A stretch of 64,000 nt of DNA from Erythroxylum novogranatense (lineage: Eukaryota; Streptophyta; Magnoliopsida; Malpighiales; Erythroxylaceae), in NCBI GenBank assembly GCA_029891385.1, contig CM057224.1:31203005-31267004 (forward strand). The letters run 5' to 3'. Positions 21,961-35,502 of the stretch are shown here, one piece after another; position 1 is the stretch's first letter; every line of letters starts with the position of its first letter. Made by a program: the position numbers and the translations under genes. The notes under the pieces are model-generated. The model worked only from the letters and a program-made list of their open reading frames with translations. It was not told the DNA's origin and searched no databases.

Positions 21961-23729
21961 GCTATAGTAAATTGTAATTTTGACCCTTTTAGATGTAGAA
22001 TCGCACTTTGTAGTCTTCACAAAAGTTGTAGATCTGGAATTCTTCTTTCAAATAGTCTAAGAATGAACTCAATCCGTCATTTTTATTAGAAGTTATGGCA
22101 ATTGTGCCAAGACAGGTACAATATGACGTAGGACACAAACATGTTTGAATCTTTTGGCCAAAACTTCACCATTAGACCTCCAAATGAGGTGATTATTGAA
22201 AAAAGATTCCTAAGATATTTTTCTATCTCCCCATCGAAATTGGTATTCATTGGTGTTGATTTGCAAAAGACTGATGGAGAGAAAGTGAGGAAATTGATTG
22301 TAAGAGCATGGATTGGTTGTCTACCAAACATATTTTTGTATTTTTACTTATATCTTGAACTCTAGAGCTCCAATTGAGATGATTCTTAGTGAAAAATAAA
22401 CTAGATACATGGAGCTAAAATTGTGTTGAAGAAGTAAAATTATAATTTTGGTGTTTGACTAGTGTGGGCACACTACCCTTATAGGATGAAGTATCATTAG
22501 CATAAGATATACATTGGTGACATGTCAAAATTACTTTTGTATATAAGATGAAATGATCTTGATGGTATGTACCGAAATATAAGAGTGAATGAATCTGCTT
22601 CTTATTTCATTGAGTTTTATTACAAGAAATATTTTGATAATGTATAGGGTGACTAAAATTAAAATTATTGAAATATCATGAACATTTGAAATTGATCTTA
22701 TTGGGGTGTTAAGAATGACTGAAACAACACTGATGAACATAGTTGATTGATGAAGATTATGGAAACAGTGGAGATGATTGAAGTAAGAAGTCCTTTTGAG
22801 ATAGAGATGTCTTATCGAATCATATTGCATGCATTAAATGTTCCATTTCGAGGAATGAATGAATATGTAGTGAATCAAAAGTGAATATTGGAGTCATATC
22901 CCTAGTAGAGACTTAAGAATAAGAGGTAAAATATGATACTAAGAATGTATTTATTTTGTTTGATGTAAAGTGTCCGACTATGTGATCGGATTTTTGGTAA
23001 CACTATTGCTAATATGGGGAGTATATAGGTTCACATTATGTTATGCAAAAATATGTCCAGGAGATACAAAATTGACCTGATGAATGTGTTGCAAATACAA
23101 GAAGTTAAGATTGCAAATAAAACGATATGTGGGGAGAAACTAGTATGAATGAGCAAGCATTAAAATAAGTCAATGTGAAATATGAGGAAATATAAAGAAT
23201 GGAGAAATATCATTCGAGAAAGGTAAGTAATTGGGAGATTGAAAATAACGTGAGATAATCTTACCTCATTGAGGAATTAGTTATTTAAGGAATTACGAGA
23301 AATAATCATAGGCATATAGAACTTTGGAAATATTTGTTTGAGTTAACAAATTTCCTGACAGTACTATAGTATTGAAGATTAAAGTGATCCAAGAAAAAAT
23401 TTGATGATATACTAAATGTATTCAAAAAGTTGAGAAGAATAGTTTGAATGCTTGAGCAAAAATGTGTAAATCGTATGAGTAATGAAAGTAAAGAGGATTT
23501 TGAGGAATTATATTGATATTAATTATATCATCTAAATTTAGAGATTTCCTAGTATACACTATGTTGGATAAGAGATTAGGATAAAATCCAATGCAACATG
23601 ATAAAGTGATTTGATATGCATGGAAACAATTGAAACTTCATGGTTTGATTATTTGAAACATGAATTAAAACTTGCTGAAATAGTGATTGCTTGAAAGTTG
23701 GAGACATTATATGTATAGAAACATTTGGG

Positions 23730-23922
<193 letters not shown>

Positions 23923-25277
23923 GATTATTAAAGTTTGAGGTAATTATTGAGTTGAGAGAATTGAATACGGGGTTGAGACAATGGATAGAAGTACTGAAAG
24001 ACAATGATTGTACAAATGAGTAATTCATAGTAAAGTTAGTGTTATTTCTGATATATTAAACAGAAATTCCAATAGCAGTGAAGCACGAATTCAGATATTG
24101 AGGATATCATATCTAGTGCAAAAAGGAGCGTAGAATGTGGAGTTTAATTTTTGGGGCAAATCAAAGTACTATTTACTATAGATTTGAAGATCAGCTTCAC
24201 ATGAAAGGATTAATAAAGGCCAAATTAGGGATTCAGAAATTGTGAATCTTATTGAAGAGTTAAAAACGGATATGAATTCTGAGTTAAATTGGAAAAGGAT
24301 GCTTTGTGTTTAAAATAAGTAGTATGTGTATCGATAAAGATGATTGAGCAAAGAGATTGCTAGATAAGCAAAAATAACAACCCATGATATACATTCCAGT
24401 AGGAATGCGTCGAAACAATATTTAGCGGCTGAGAATGTAGACTTTAGTAACTGAATGTTTGAATTTTTTGGCAGTCTTAACTGTCATAGATATGCTTAAA
24501 GCTTACATTTGGAGTTCATAGGAACATGAGATTAATGTATAGTCTTATTTGACTTTAAACATCACAATTATTATCATAATGATAAAATTAAAATACCGTG
24601 CAACATTATACGACAAAAAAAGTCGTCCACCTCTTTATTTGGATGAATAGGGCCAAAGATGGTTGAAGACCAGAATTGATTGGAGATGTTTCTAATAAGT
24701 GAAACAAATCTGTAATAGAAATCGAGTTAAAAAAGATAAAGGAGATTGGTGAATCAACACCATGGGCTTAGAATACAGGGAGATAAACATAAGAGTTAAG
24801 TGTATTAACACTAAAGTGATGCGAATTATTAAGTGAAAGATGAATTGTATCTAAGAGTATCACGTTCCTAAGGTGCGCTTAAATTGAGTGCAAGATGTGC
24901 TCAGGTTAGGATAAAAAAGCAACTAAGCTTGAATTAAATTGGTCCATATAAAGTTATTAAGATCTGGACCATTGATTTATGAGTTAGTATTACTAACAAA
25001 GATGTCTCAGATTCATAATGTGTGATATGTGAATATATTAAGAAATATCGATATGATTTGATATTGGTGTTATTGACACAAAAATTGGAAATTTGTGAGT
25101 AATTTGAGATATATATATACATTGAGAAAATAGTTAAGAAGTGAAGTGAATGACTAAATGAGTCATTTGGAAGAAATTATTTGAGTAAATAAGTTACTTG
25201 AGAGACTGAGAAAAACATAAGACATCATTACCTCCATTTGTTTGATTACTCAGGTAATAATTTCGAGGACAAAATTC

Positions 25278-25292
25278 TTTAAGGGGGGAGAA
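25278..25292 (+). promoter_or_regulatory. Polypurine tract upstream of LTR-B
   Basis: AAGGGGGGAGAA lies immediately before the LTR start, after the FEDKIL-coding end of pol. The equivalent before LTR-C is AAAGGGGGAAAAA (33991-34003). Confidence 0.8.
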
Positions 25293-26728
25293 TTTTGGCC
25301 CCAAACTTTTCTTCGAAGTTAGAACTATTGTATGTGAAATGTTGGAAGTTAAAAGCTGAAAATGTAGTTGAAACATATTCACTGAGTATGCTTCGGTGTT
25401 TTAGCGATACTTTTTTTTTCTCTAGTTATCCAAATGAGATGATTTTTTATTTGGATTAAATTAGAGAGATAAGGCTACAAATTATTTGATGAAATTGAGT
25501 TTTAATTCAGTCTCTAAGAATATCAATTTTTGGATGGAACTTGGGCATAGAATACTATTTCAGTATAAGAATAGTTTGGAAATGTTAGAGGTATAACTTT
25601 CATATTTCTAAACCAAATTGAATAAGTTTGGTGTTATTAGAAACTTAAGACAATGAGAAACATTTTTCTAGAAATAAGTGTTATTAAATTCCTTCAATTA
25701 CTTGATCAAAAAGAAAAGGTATGGATTTTTGAAAGGAGTTAGGCATGATTTAAATAATTTGAGGTCTTGCAAGATTAATTATTTTTATTTGGAGTTAATT
25801 ATTATGTTAATGTTAGTAGGATTTTATCATATGGTTCAATTGAAATAAAGTAGTCTTGTAAGAGTATATATGTATGAGGGCATTTTGGGAGGAACACTTA
25901 AGCATTAAGGTTATAAGGCATCAAAGGGCAAAGTGGTCATTGCACAATAATTAAGGGCAAAATGGGAATAAAAAGTGGTGTCTTGCTTAAGAAGGAGAAG
26001 CAAATGTGACTTGAAGATGAAAGAAGAGAATAACGAAATTGAAGAGAGAAAAGAGAGAGAGATCGTGGAAGAAGAGAGAAAGGGAAGGAAAGAAGAAGAA
26101 AAGAAGAGGAATAATCTTATTAAGGTAAGCTCGATGCTCTTTTCTTCTTGTTGGTTTGAAAAGGAAGTAGAAAAATTGGTTTTATGTTGGGAATGAATGG
26201 AGAAAGAATATGATTGAGAGACCGATTTGATTTTTAGGGTTTCGAAACTAGGGTTTGGCTTTTCTAAACTAGATAGATCATGGGTAAGTTAATGCTAAGC
26301 CCAATTAAACAATTATTTCATTTGTTGTGATTTTGAAGTTTTAGGGATTTTGTTGGATTGGAATTGAATGAGAGATTGGTTTGTTTTAGGAAATCAAGAG
26401 AACTCTATCCAAGAGCAAGGGAAGAGATGTTTTTGAGCAAGTCTTTAAGTAAGGGATTCAAGGTGGGTACATGCTTATAATAGAGCAAATAAACCACTAA
26501 TATTTTCTTTGAATCAAGGAAGATAAATGATTTCAAATTGCTTCATATTTGTTGCGTTATTGCTTTTGAAAGAATTTGCTATATGTTTGGTATATGGACT
26601 TGTTTGACAATTTGTGAAATGATGATGGAAATGCATTTGAAATACTATATGCTTATGAAAAATCATGTTTTCAAAAAAAAGTGCCATTTGGGAAACAAGT
26701 TTACAAGTCATGAAATATGTGTTTTATT
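25293..26728 (+). mobile_element. LTR-B of the gypsy complex, 5' part
   Basis: It is closely collinear with 19035 to about 20470 of LTR-A: same GAGATGATTTTT box, purine-rich leader, splice-like sites and the AAATGCATTTGAAATACTATATGC stretch. At 26728 it breaks off into an inverted LTR fragment. Confidence 0.8.
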
Positions 26729-27790
26729 GGGCCTCATTTCCGAAGCCCAACGATCGGACTGCAGACGAAACATAAGCGAATTTCCAAGTTCCTTAACCTG
26801 GAAACCAACAAGGAGAAATTCCTCCTTGGCATAACATCTCAAGCCCAAGGGCGAGCCCACACGACGGAAACACAAAATCCCCCAAAGACTTTTTCACAAT
26901 GGTAGCTCTTAGTCTCTAGTTCAATTAGAAACAAGAACCACCCCAATTAGAGCTCTATGGTCCAAGATATGCTTAAGAAATCGAAGTGGGTTTATAGCCC
27001 AATCATGCTCTCCAAATCTACCCATCACTTCCTTTTCATCAAACTTTCTGGATTTAAATCCAATGGTTACCAATTTTTGTGGAGAGGTAGTTAAATATGT
27101 TATAAATTCAATGCTTCAAGAATCGCTTGATTCGGAGGTCGGACGAAGAAGTTATGGTCAAAAGAATCCAATGTGTTCATGTCCTCATTCCAACTGAACA
27201 TATTTTGGCGCGAATGCCATAACTTTTTATACAAATGTCCAATTTCTTTCGTTTTTATACCATTGGAAAAAAGACATCGACATCCACAACTTCTATTAGA
27301 GGCCTTGAGGCGAGATTCGGCCTCTAAACTAGTCAAAATCACAAATTACTGTAGCTAACCCGAGACTGTCCGTTAAACGGACATGCATGTCCGTTTAACG
27401 AACACAGACTGGAAAAACAGCTCCAAATTGTCCGAGAAAGTCCGTTAAACGGACATCCATGTCCGTTTAACGGACATACACTGGACTAAGGGCCCTTTTG
27501 CACCCGAGAAGGTCCGTTTAACGGACACGCGCAACCCAAGGCCTCTTCCAAGCCTTCCAATGCTTCCAACCTTTAATCCTAACACCATATACACTCTAAA
27601 TCTTCCCAAATTAAATCCTTCAAGTGTAATAACACTCCTCAAACATTCAACTACCAATTGTGATGAATTAAACTCACCAAACATCAACTCAAAACTCATC
27701 CAACACACAAATTCTCACCATTTACCAAAGTTATCACTTTCAAGCTTTTCATACAACATCATCACTTGCAACGCCCATAACTCTCAATAT
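26729..27790 (-). mobile_element. Inverted gypsy LTR fragment within LTR-B
   Basis: Read on the minus strand it carries modules of the long LTRs in sensible order: sharp palindromes (27367-27526), the CTTTCC/TTGGAAAAAAG-type module, and GTCCGACCTCCGAATCAAGCG (near 27143). It starts at a GGGCC..GGCCC-like end near 26730. It replaces the distal part of LTR-B. Whether it arose by insertion or by inversion cannot be decided from this copy. Confidence 0.65.
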
Positions 27791-29481
27791 TGATATCTAA
27801 AAATTAGCATGAGATAAACATTTGTGACCTATCGAAATTACTTTTTTATATAAGATGAAATGATCTTGATGGTATGTATCGAAATATAAGAGTGAACGAA
27901 TCTGCTTCTTATTTCATTGAGTTTTAATACAAGGAATATTTTGATCATGTATAGGGTGACAAAAATTGAAATTATTGAAATATCATGAATAGTTGAAATT
28001 GATCTTATTGGGGTGTTAAGAATGACTAAAACAGCACTGATGAATATAGTTGATTGATGAAGATTATAGAAACAGTGTAGATGATTGAAGTAAGAAGTTC
28101 TTTTGAGATAGAGATGTCTTATCCAATCATATTGCATGCATTAAATGTTCCATTTCGAGGAATGTATGAATATGTAATGAATCAAAGTGAATATTGGAGT
28201 CATATCCCTAGTGGAGACTTAAGCATAAGAGGTAGAATATGCTACAGAGAATGTATTTATTTTGTTTAATGTAAAGTGTCCAACTATGTGAGCAGATTTT
28301 TGGTAACACTATTGTTAATATAGGGAGTGTATAGGTTCACATTAGATTTTGTGTAAATATGTTCAGGACATATAAAATTGAACTGATGAATGTGTTGCAA
28401 ACACAGGAAGTTAAGATTGTAAATAAATTGATATTTAGGGAGAAACTAGTATGAATGAGCAAACATTAAATTAAGTCAATGTGAAATATAAGGAAATATA
28501 AACAATGGAGAAATATCATTTGAGAAAGGTAAGCCAATTGGGAGATTGAAAATAACGGGAGATAATCTTAACTCATTGATAAATTAGTTATTTAAGGAAT
28601 TACGGGAACTAATCATGGGTGTATGGAACTTTGGAAATATTTGTTTAAGTTAACAAATGCCCCTGACAGTACTATGGTATTGGATATTAAAGTGATCCAG
28701 GAAAAAATTTGATGATATATTAAAAGTATTCGAAAAGTTGAGAAGAATAGTTTGAATACTTGAGCAAAAATGTGTAAATCGTATGAGTAATGCAAGTAAA
28801 GAGGATTTTGAGCAATTATATTGATATTAATTATATCGTCTAAAATGGAAACAATTGAAACTTTATGGTTTGATTATTTGATACATGAATTGAAACTTGC
28901 TGAAATAGTGACTGCTTGAAAGTTGGAGACATTATATGTATAGAAACATCTAGGATATATATATATATATAGATTATTAAAGATTGAGGTAATTATTGAG
29001 TTGAGAGAATCGAATACGGGATTGAGACAACGGATAGAAGTACTGAAAGACAATGATTGTAGAAATGAGTAATTCCCAGTAAAGTTAGTGTTATATATGA
29101 TAGATTAAGCAGAAATCCCAATAGCTGTGAACCACAAATTCAGATATTGAGGTTACCAAATCTAGTGTAAAAAGGAGCACAAAATGTGGAGTTAAAATTT
29201 TGGGACAAATCAAAGTACTATTTTCTATAGAATTGAAGATCAACTTCATATGAAAGGATTAATAAAGCCCAAATTGGGGATTCAAAAATTGTGAATCTTA
29301 TTGAAGACTTGAAAACGGATCTGAATTCCGAGTTGAATTGGAAAAGGAAGCTTTATGTTTGAAATAAGAAGTATGCGTACCAATAAAGATTGAGCAAAGA
29401 GATTGCTAGATAAACAGAAATAACAACCCATGATATACATTCCAGTAGGAATGCACCAAAACAATATTTAGTGGCTAAGAC
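27791..29481 (+). pseudogene. Gypsy pol remnant, internal copy B, left part
   Basis: It is collinear with internal copy A from about 22500, with roughly 6-7% differences over a 230-base sample compared by eye. It shares the disabling changes, so decay came before duplication. About 90 bases present at 23535-23625 in copy A are absent near 28843. It is interrupted at 29481 by the solo LTR. Confidence 0.75.
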
Positions 29482-30610
29482 TGTTGGCCCCTGAATTTTT
29501 TTTATTATTTAAGCATGTCTAAATTATTTGAGGCGATCTCTAGATTATTTGGAGGTTTAGCTCTTAAGAAAATGGAAATTAAATGATGGAATAAGTGTAA
29601 ATTAAAGTTGAATTAGTTGATTAGAAATTGAAAGGAATAAGATGGCTTAAGGGCATTCTGGGTAGAGCATAATGTGTTTTAAGTCTAAGGCTTTTAAGGA
29701 GGGCTAGTTTGGTCTTTTGAGCTTAAGTAAAACAAGGAGAAGGAAAATTAAAAGCATAAGAGATGAAGAAAATGAGTTGTAGCCGTATATGTGAGGATAA
29801 GAGACAAAATTGTTTTGTTTAAAGGGAATAGGTAAAACGACGTAGTTTTGGCTAGGGATTTAAGATAGGAAACAAGTTGATTAAGCCATTTGAAAGAGAG
29901 GGTTCAAAAATATCAAAGGAAAGAAGAGAGAGGGAGTTTCCGTGGGTGGAAAGAAGAAGAAGAAGAAGGAGATGAGGTTAGGGCTTCTTAATCTCTTGCT
30001 TTAGAGAAGAGATGGAGAGTTCCTTGAGAAGGGAAAGAGAAGGAAAAGATCAAGTCTCCATCAAAGCCAAGAAGAGGGAATTTCGTGGGTCTCTCTCTCT
30101 AAGGTAAGAAATGTGAATTCTTTTAGAATTATGATTGGGTTTTAGTAAAAATAGCTTAGGTATGGTATGGGTAAAGTTATATGGGTTATTTTTCATGTTT
30201 TCATCCCTTTAGAATGGCCAATTTATGTTTCCTATGGGATTTTATGTTTGATGAAGGTTAAGAGAGGAAATGAAGTGAAAGGAAAGGTCATTTATCCAAG
30301 CTTCTAGCTAAAGGAATTGAGGTGGGTGATGATTTAATAGTTGAGTTAATAAGCTACGAAATTTCTTTGAAGTAAATGTCATAAAATGTGTTGCTATGGT
30401 TTCCCAAATTTTACTTGAAATACTATTGTGATGGTTTAAACTCATGTGAAATGTTTTTGAATGTAAGGACTTTATGATTGTATATGTGAATTGGTTTGCA
30501 AAGAGAAAAAGATCCGATTGGATGATTTAAACGATTAAGTGAAAATGATTTTTGCCATTTAAGGCTAATGATCATGAATTGTGTGAATTATGTGATATAC
30601 ATGTTTTTTT

Positions 30611-30782
30611 GGGTTTGTGGTGGTCCCTCATGTGTGATAGGTGCACCTGTCAAAATTATAGCCTTCTCCCGGCTGCCCGCTAGTGACAATGGAGCTCCTC
30701 ATAGACTCCTTCATGTGTTCACGGCTACACATGACCGCTCTGCGGAAAAGTGTAGTACGTCCTGTTTGGATCCACCCAAACC
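30611..30782 (+). repeat. Hairpin-rich domain of the solo LTR
   Basis: GGGTTTGTGGTGG (30611) pairs with CCACCCAAACC (30772-30782) as a closing stem. Inside are smaller inverted repeats (GGTGCACC, GGAGCTCC) and GTTCACGGCTACACATGACC. The LTR-A counterpart is 20473-20688. Confidence 0.55.
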
Positions 30783-32280
30783 ATCTTATATGTGACTATG
30801 TGATATGCTTGTCTATGTTGTTTTTGTAAGTTATGTTGTTTGATAAATGTTTTTGATTAATTGACTTATTGCTTTCTCCATGCTTATATGATCTTGACGT
30901 GGAAATGCTTGGGATGAAATGAGTTTTTCAGAAAGGTTTTGATAAATTTATAAAGTTTTCGATCAATGTGACATTGGTTTTCAAAACAAGGAGTTTAATG
31001 AAGTGATAGTGCTTTTGATCAATATAAATTGGTTTTGATAAGTTTGAAAGATTTTGATCAATCGGAAAGTTTCTATGAGAATGAAAAATAAAGAACGTTT
31101 TTGCTTATTTTCTTAATTATTAAGCTGTTACCTACTGAGCCGTCGAGCTCACCCCCTTTTTTCCCTCCACAGGTAACGAGTGGGAATACGAGTTAAAGTT
31201 TTGGGATTGAGGCATCACTTCAATGTTCTTAAGTTAGAAGTCATTTTGTTTTGATATGAAGCATTAGGTTTCAATTGGAGTTTTGTTCACTTTGTATATT
31301 GACATTGGATAATTAAGTTGTAATCGGGCTAAATGCCCTGTAAAGCGTTGTAATGAATCAGATTGTTAATGTAAATGCAAGAATTTTGGGTTTAAATGTA
31401 AGCTATGTAAATTTTATATGTCTTATTTCAAATTCATCATTGCATGTTTGAGTTAGCAAAAGAAGAAGGATTGAGATTGCTTTGTTTTATATTTGAAATG
31501 GAGTAGATGACTAGGAGTGCGGTTGTTGCTTTGAATTGTGGTTGTAGATACTTTTGGGATAGAATTATGCTACATGAGATTGGAGGTTGAATTTTATGTA
31601 GGTGGTGAAGCTAGGATTGAAGTTTGGTTAGTTGTATTTTCAAGGGAAGTTCTGTCAAATTTCCTAAAAAAATTTGACAGAACTTTGCTTTAGTTTTAGG
31701 CCCTCTTAGGGCTTGAATTGGAGCAAGGAGTCTTCATGAAGATTGTAGTAGAGGTTTATACCTTTCCAATGAAATATGATTTGTCACATTCGGACTTAAG
31801 GTTGAGAAGTTATGGAGTTGGAAGCATAGTCAGTTACTGTTCATGCTGCAATTTTTACTGTTTCATTGATTCTTAGATGAGCAGTACTTTTGAGTGAGTA
31901 TTTGCCTACTTTAATGACGGAATTGAGTTTTGCATCCTTAATAAAATTTGTAGAGCATCTTGTTATCTTTCCATTGAGTTATAATATGTAATTTTTAGAA
32001 TTTGGAGTAAGAAGTTATGAGAATTGGAAGATGACAACTAAAATCATGCTTGTTGTTCTTATAGCTTATGAAGTTATGATAACCTTGATCACTAATGATT
32101 AAAATCCATGCTTTGATGAATCAACTAAGCTAGAGATTTTGAAGTTGGTGAGTTGAACTTGGAGTATGAAGTGTTTAGGCTTTAGAATGAATACATTTTG
32201 GTAAGTGTATAAATGGATATGAAGTTAGGTTAAAGGTTGAGATGCATTGGAAGAGGATTTGAAGTTTTGGAGATTTTGCA

Positions 32281-32442
32281 TGTCCGTTAAACGGACAGCC
32301 TTGGGTGCAAAAACACCCCTTAGCCTACCCGTGTCCGTTAAACGGACACCTATGTCCATTTAACGAACAATCCGGGACCATTTGGGACACTTCCACCCGT
32401 ACCTGTCCGTTAAACGGACATGGCTGTCCGTTTAACGGACAG
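32281..32442. repeat. Iterated palindrome TGTCCGTTAAACGGACA
   Basis: Perfect or near-perfect copies begin at 32281, 32332, 32354 (degraded), 32404 and 32424, separated by short GC-richer spacers. Adjacent copies face each other so the whole block can also fold as a larger hairpin. Confidence 0.85.
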
Positions 32443-33112
32443 CTATGGGAAAGATGATGCATTTTAGAATTTTTAGAGGCCGAATATCATTTTGTAGTCT
32501 TCATGAAAGTTGTATATCTAGATGTCTACTTTCTAATGGTCCATAAACGAAAGAAATCAGATTTATGTATCAAAAGTTATAGTGATCGCGCCAAAAGCGT
32601 TTCAAACTGATTTAGGGCATGAACATACTTAACTATTTTGGGCATAAATCCCTCATCCGACCTCCAATTGAGGTGAAGCTTGAACCATTAGATTCCTAAG
32701 ACATATATCTTCCTATCCACAAAAATTGGTATCATTTAGAGTCAAATTGAAAAAGTTTGCGTTGAAGTAAGTGAGAGGTCGGTTTGGAGATCATATTAGG
32801 AATATGAGCTCTTTTAGGATTTTTAAGCATAACTTGAGTTATACAACTCCGTTTGAAGTGCTTCTTATTTTAAATCGATCTCGAGACATAGGACTACATT
32901 TGGTATGAAGAAGTCAATCTATGATTTTGGTGTTTACATAGCGTGCGCTCGCCACAAATATAGAGTTACAGCTCAGGATCCTGTAAGGAAATAAGCACAG
33001 GGCTTTAAAACTCCGGAATTAGGCTCTGGAAATGGGTCCAATAGATGTGGAATTAAAGCAAGAGTAAGAGTATTTAGTTATAAGCAGTTGGGGTCCGGAT
33101 TGGGTCCCAACA

Positions 33113-34004
33113 AAGAATGTAGACTCTAGTAACTGAATGTTTGAATTTGTCGACAGTCTTAACTATCAGAGATATGCTTAAAGCTTAGATTTGGAGTTCA
33201 TAGGAACATGAGATTAATGTATAGTCCTATTTGACTTTAAACATCACAATTATTATCATAATGATAACATTAAAATACCGTGCAATGTTATACAACAAAA
33301 AGAGTCGTCCGCCTCTTTATTTGGATGAATAAGGCCAAAAATGGTCAAAGACCAGAATTGATTGGAGATGTTTCTGATAAGCGAAACAAATCTGTAATAG
33401 AAATTAAGTGAGTTAAGAAAGATAAAGGAGTTTGGTGGATCAATGCCATGGGCATAGAATACAGGGAGATAAACATAAGAGTTAAGTGCATTAACACTAA
33501 AGTGATGCAAATTATTAAATGAAAGATGAATTGTATCTAAGATTATCACGTTCCTAGGATGCGCTTAGATTGAGTGCAAGATGTGCTTAGGTTAGGATAA
33601 AAAAGCAACTAAGCTTGAATTAAATTGGTCCATATAAAGTTATTAAAAACCAGACCATTGATGTATGAATTAGTATTACTAACAAAGATGTCTCAGATTC
33701 ATATTGTGTGATATGTTACTAAAAAATATCAATTTGATTTGATATTGGTGTTATTGATGTAAGAAGTGGAAATTTGTGAGTAATTTGAGATACATATATA
33801 TATTGAGAAAATAGTTAAGAAGTGAATGACTTAATGAGTGATTGAAAAATCGAGGGAGTCTATTGACTATGGTCATTTGGAAGAAATTATTCGAGTAAAT
33901 TAGTTACTTGAGAGACTAAGGAAAACATAAGACATCATTACCTCCATTTGTTTTATTACTTAGGTAAGAATTTCGAGGACGAAATTTTTTAAAGGGGGAA
34001 AAAT
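33113..34004 (+). pseudogene. Gypsy pol remnant, internal copy B, right part
   Basis: It continues internal copy B after the solo LTR and is collinear with 24430-25292: integrase C-terminal part, GGTCCATATAAAGTTATT (GPYKV), and a polypurine tract at 33991-34003. It has the same broken frames as copy A. Confidence 0.8.
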
Positions 34005-35502
34005 TGTTGGCCCCAAACTTTTCTTGGAAGTTAGAACTATTATATGTGAAATGTTGGAAGTTAAAAGCTGGAAAATGTAGTTGAAACATATTCATTGAGT
34101 ATGCTTCAGTGTTTTAGCCATAGTTTTTTTTTCTCTAGTTATCCAAATGAGATGATTTTTTATTTAGATTAAACTAGAGAGATAGGGCTAAAAGTTATTT
34201 GAAGAAATCGAGTTTTAATTCAGTCTTTAAGAATATCAATTTTCGGATGGAAGTTGATCTATAATACTATTACAGTATGAGAACAGTTTGGAAATGTTTT
34301 AGGTATAACTTTCATATTTCTGAACCAAATTGAATAATTTTGGTGTTATTAAAAACTTAAAACAATGAGAAACATTTTTCTAGAAATAGGTGTTATCAAA
34401 TTCCTTCAATTATTTGATCAAAAAGAAAAGGTGCAGATTTTTGAAAGGAGTTAGGCATGATTTAAATAATTTTGAGGTTTTGCTATATTAATTATTTTTA
34501 TTTGGAGTTAAATTTTATGTTAATTTTAGTAGGATTTTATCATATGGTTCAATTGAAATAACGTAGTCTTGTAAGAGTATATATGTATGGTGGCATTTTT
34601 GGAAGAACATTTAAGCATTAAGGTTATAACGCGTCAAAGGAAGGGCAAAGTGGTCATTGCACAATCATTAAGGGCAAAATGGGAACAAGAAGTGGTCTTG
34701 CTTAAAAAGGAGAAGCAAACATGACTTGAAGATGAAAGAAGAGAATAACGAAATTGAAGAGAGCAATGACAGAGAGATCGTGGAAGAGGAGAGAAAGGGA
34801 AGGAAAGAAGAAGAAAAGAAGATGAATCATCTTGTTAAGGTGAGCTCTATGCTCTTTTCTTCTTGTTGGTTTGAAAAAGGAAGTAGAAAAATTGGTTTTT
34901 TGTTGGGAATGAATGGATAAAGAAGATGATTGAGAGACTCATTTGATTTTTAGGGTTTCTAAACTAGGTTTTGGATTTTCTAAACTTGATAGATCATGGG
35001 TAAGTTAATGTTAAGCCCAATTTAGCAATTATTTCATTTGTTATGATTTTGAAATTTTAGGGATTTTATGGAATTGAAATTGAATGAGAGATTGGTTTGT
35101 TTTAGGAAATCAAGAGAACTTTATCTAAGAGCAAGAGAAGAGATGTTTTTTAGCAAGTCTTTAAGCAAGGGATTCATGGTGGGTACATGTTTATAATATT
35201 GTAAATAAGCCACTAATATTTTCTTTGAATCAAGGAAGATAAATGATTTCAAATTGCTTTATATTTGTTGCATTAATGTTTTTGAAAGAATTTGCTATAT
35301 TTTTAGCATATGGACTTGTTTGACAAATTGTGAAATGATGATGGAAATGCATTTGAAATACTACATGCTTATGAAAAATTATGTTTTCGAAAAAAAGTGC
35401 CATTTTGGACAACAAGTTTACAAGTCATGAAATATGTGTTAAGTGGGTTTGCTATTCTGTCTGTCAAGTGCACTTGATTAAAAGGCTTCTCCTGCCAGCC
35501 CG
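34005..35502 (+). mobile_element. LTR-C of the gypsy complex, truncated
   Basis: It begins with the intact start TGTTGGCCCCAAAC. It is collinear with LTR-A up to the hairpin-domain region (CCTGCCAGCCCGCTAG), then changes to unrelated AT-rich DNA near 35502. Confidence 0.85.

Larger units (their letters stand above)
19035..22480 (+). mobile_element. LTR-A of the gypsy complex
   Basis: It opens with a mutated TG followed by TTGGCCCCAAAC. Order: GAGATGATT boxes; purine-rich leader 19745-19860; donor AAG|GTAAGC at 19870; middle exon 20136-20208; donor AAG|GTAGGT at 20209; hairpin domain about 20473-20688; pyrimidine tract and CAG at 20903; the short CTTTCCAACGC module near 21470; palindrome-type block 21766-21960; GACCTCC box near 22172; GAGCTCC box near 22366. 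The CCAACA end is lost and sequence passes into internal DNA near 22480. Confidence 0.75.
29482..33112 (+). mobile_element. 3.6 kb gypsy-type solo LTR inserted in internal copy B
   Basis: The ends are TGTTGGCCCC at 29482 and GGGTCCCAACA at 33112. The TSD is AAGAC (29477-29481) against AAGAA (33113-33117), one mismatch. The paralogous empty site in copy A (near 24430) supports the insertion. Order: purine-rich leader 29930-30090; donor GTAAGA at 30104; middle exon about 30263-30321; donor GTGGGT at 30322; hairpin domain 30611-30782; CTCCACAG acceptor at 31172; CTTTCCAATG modules near 31770 and 31970; palindromes 32281-32442; CCGACCTCC box near 32657. Confidence 0.85.
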
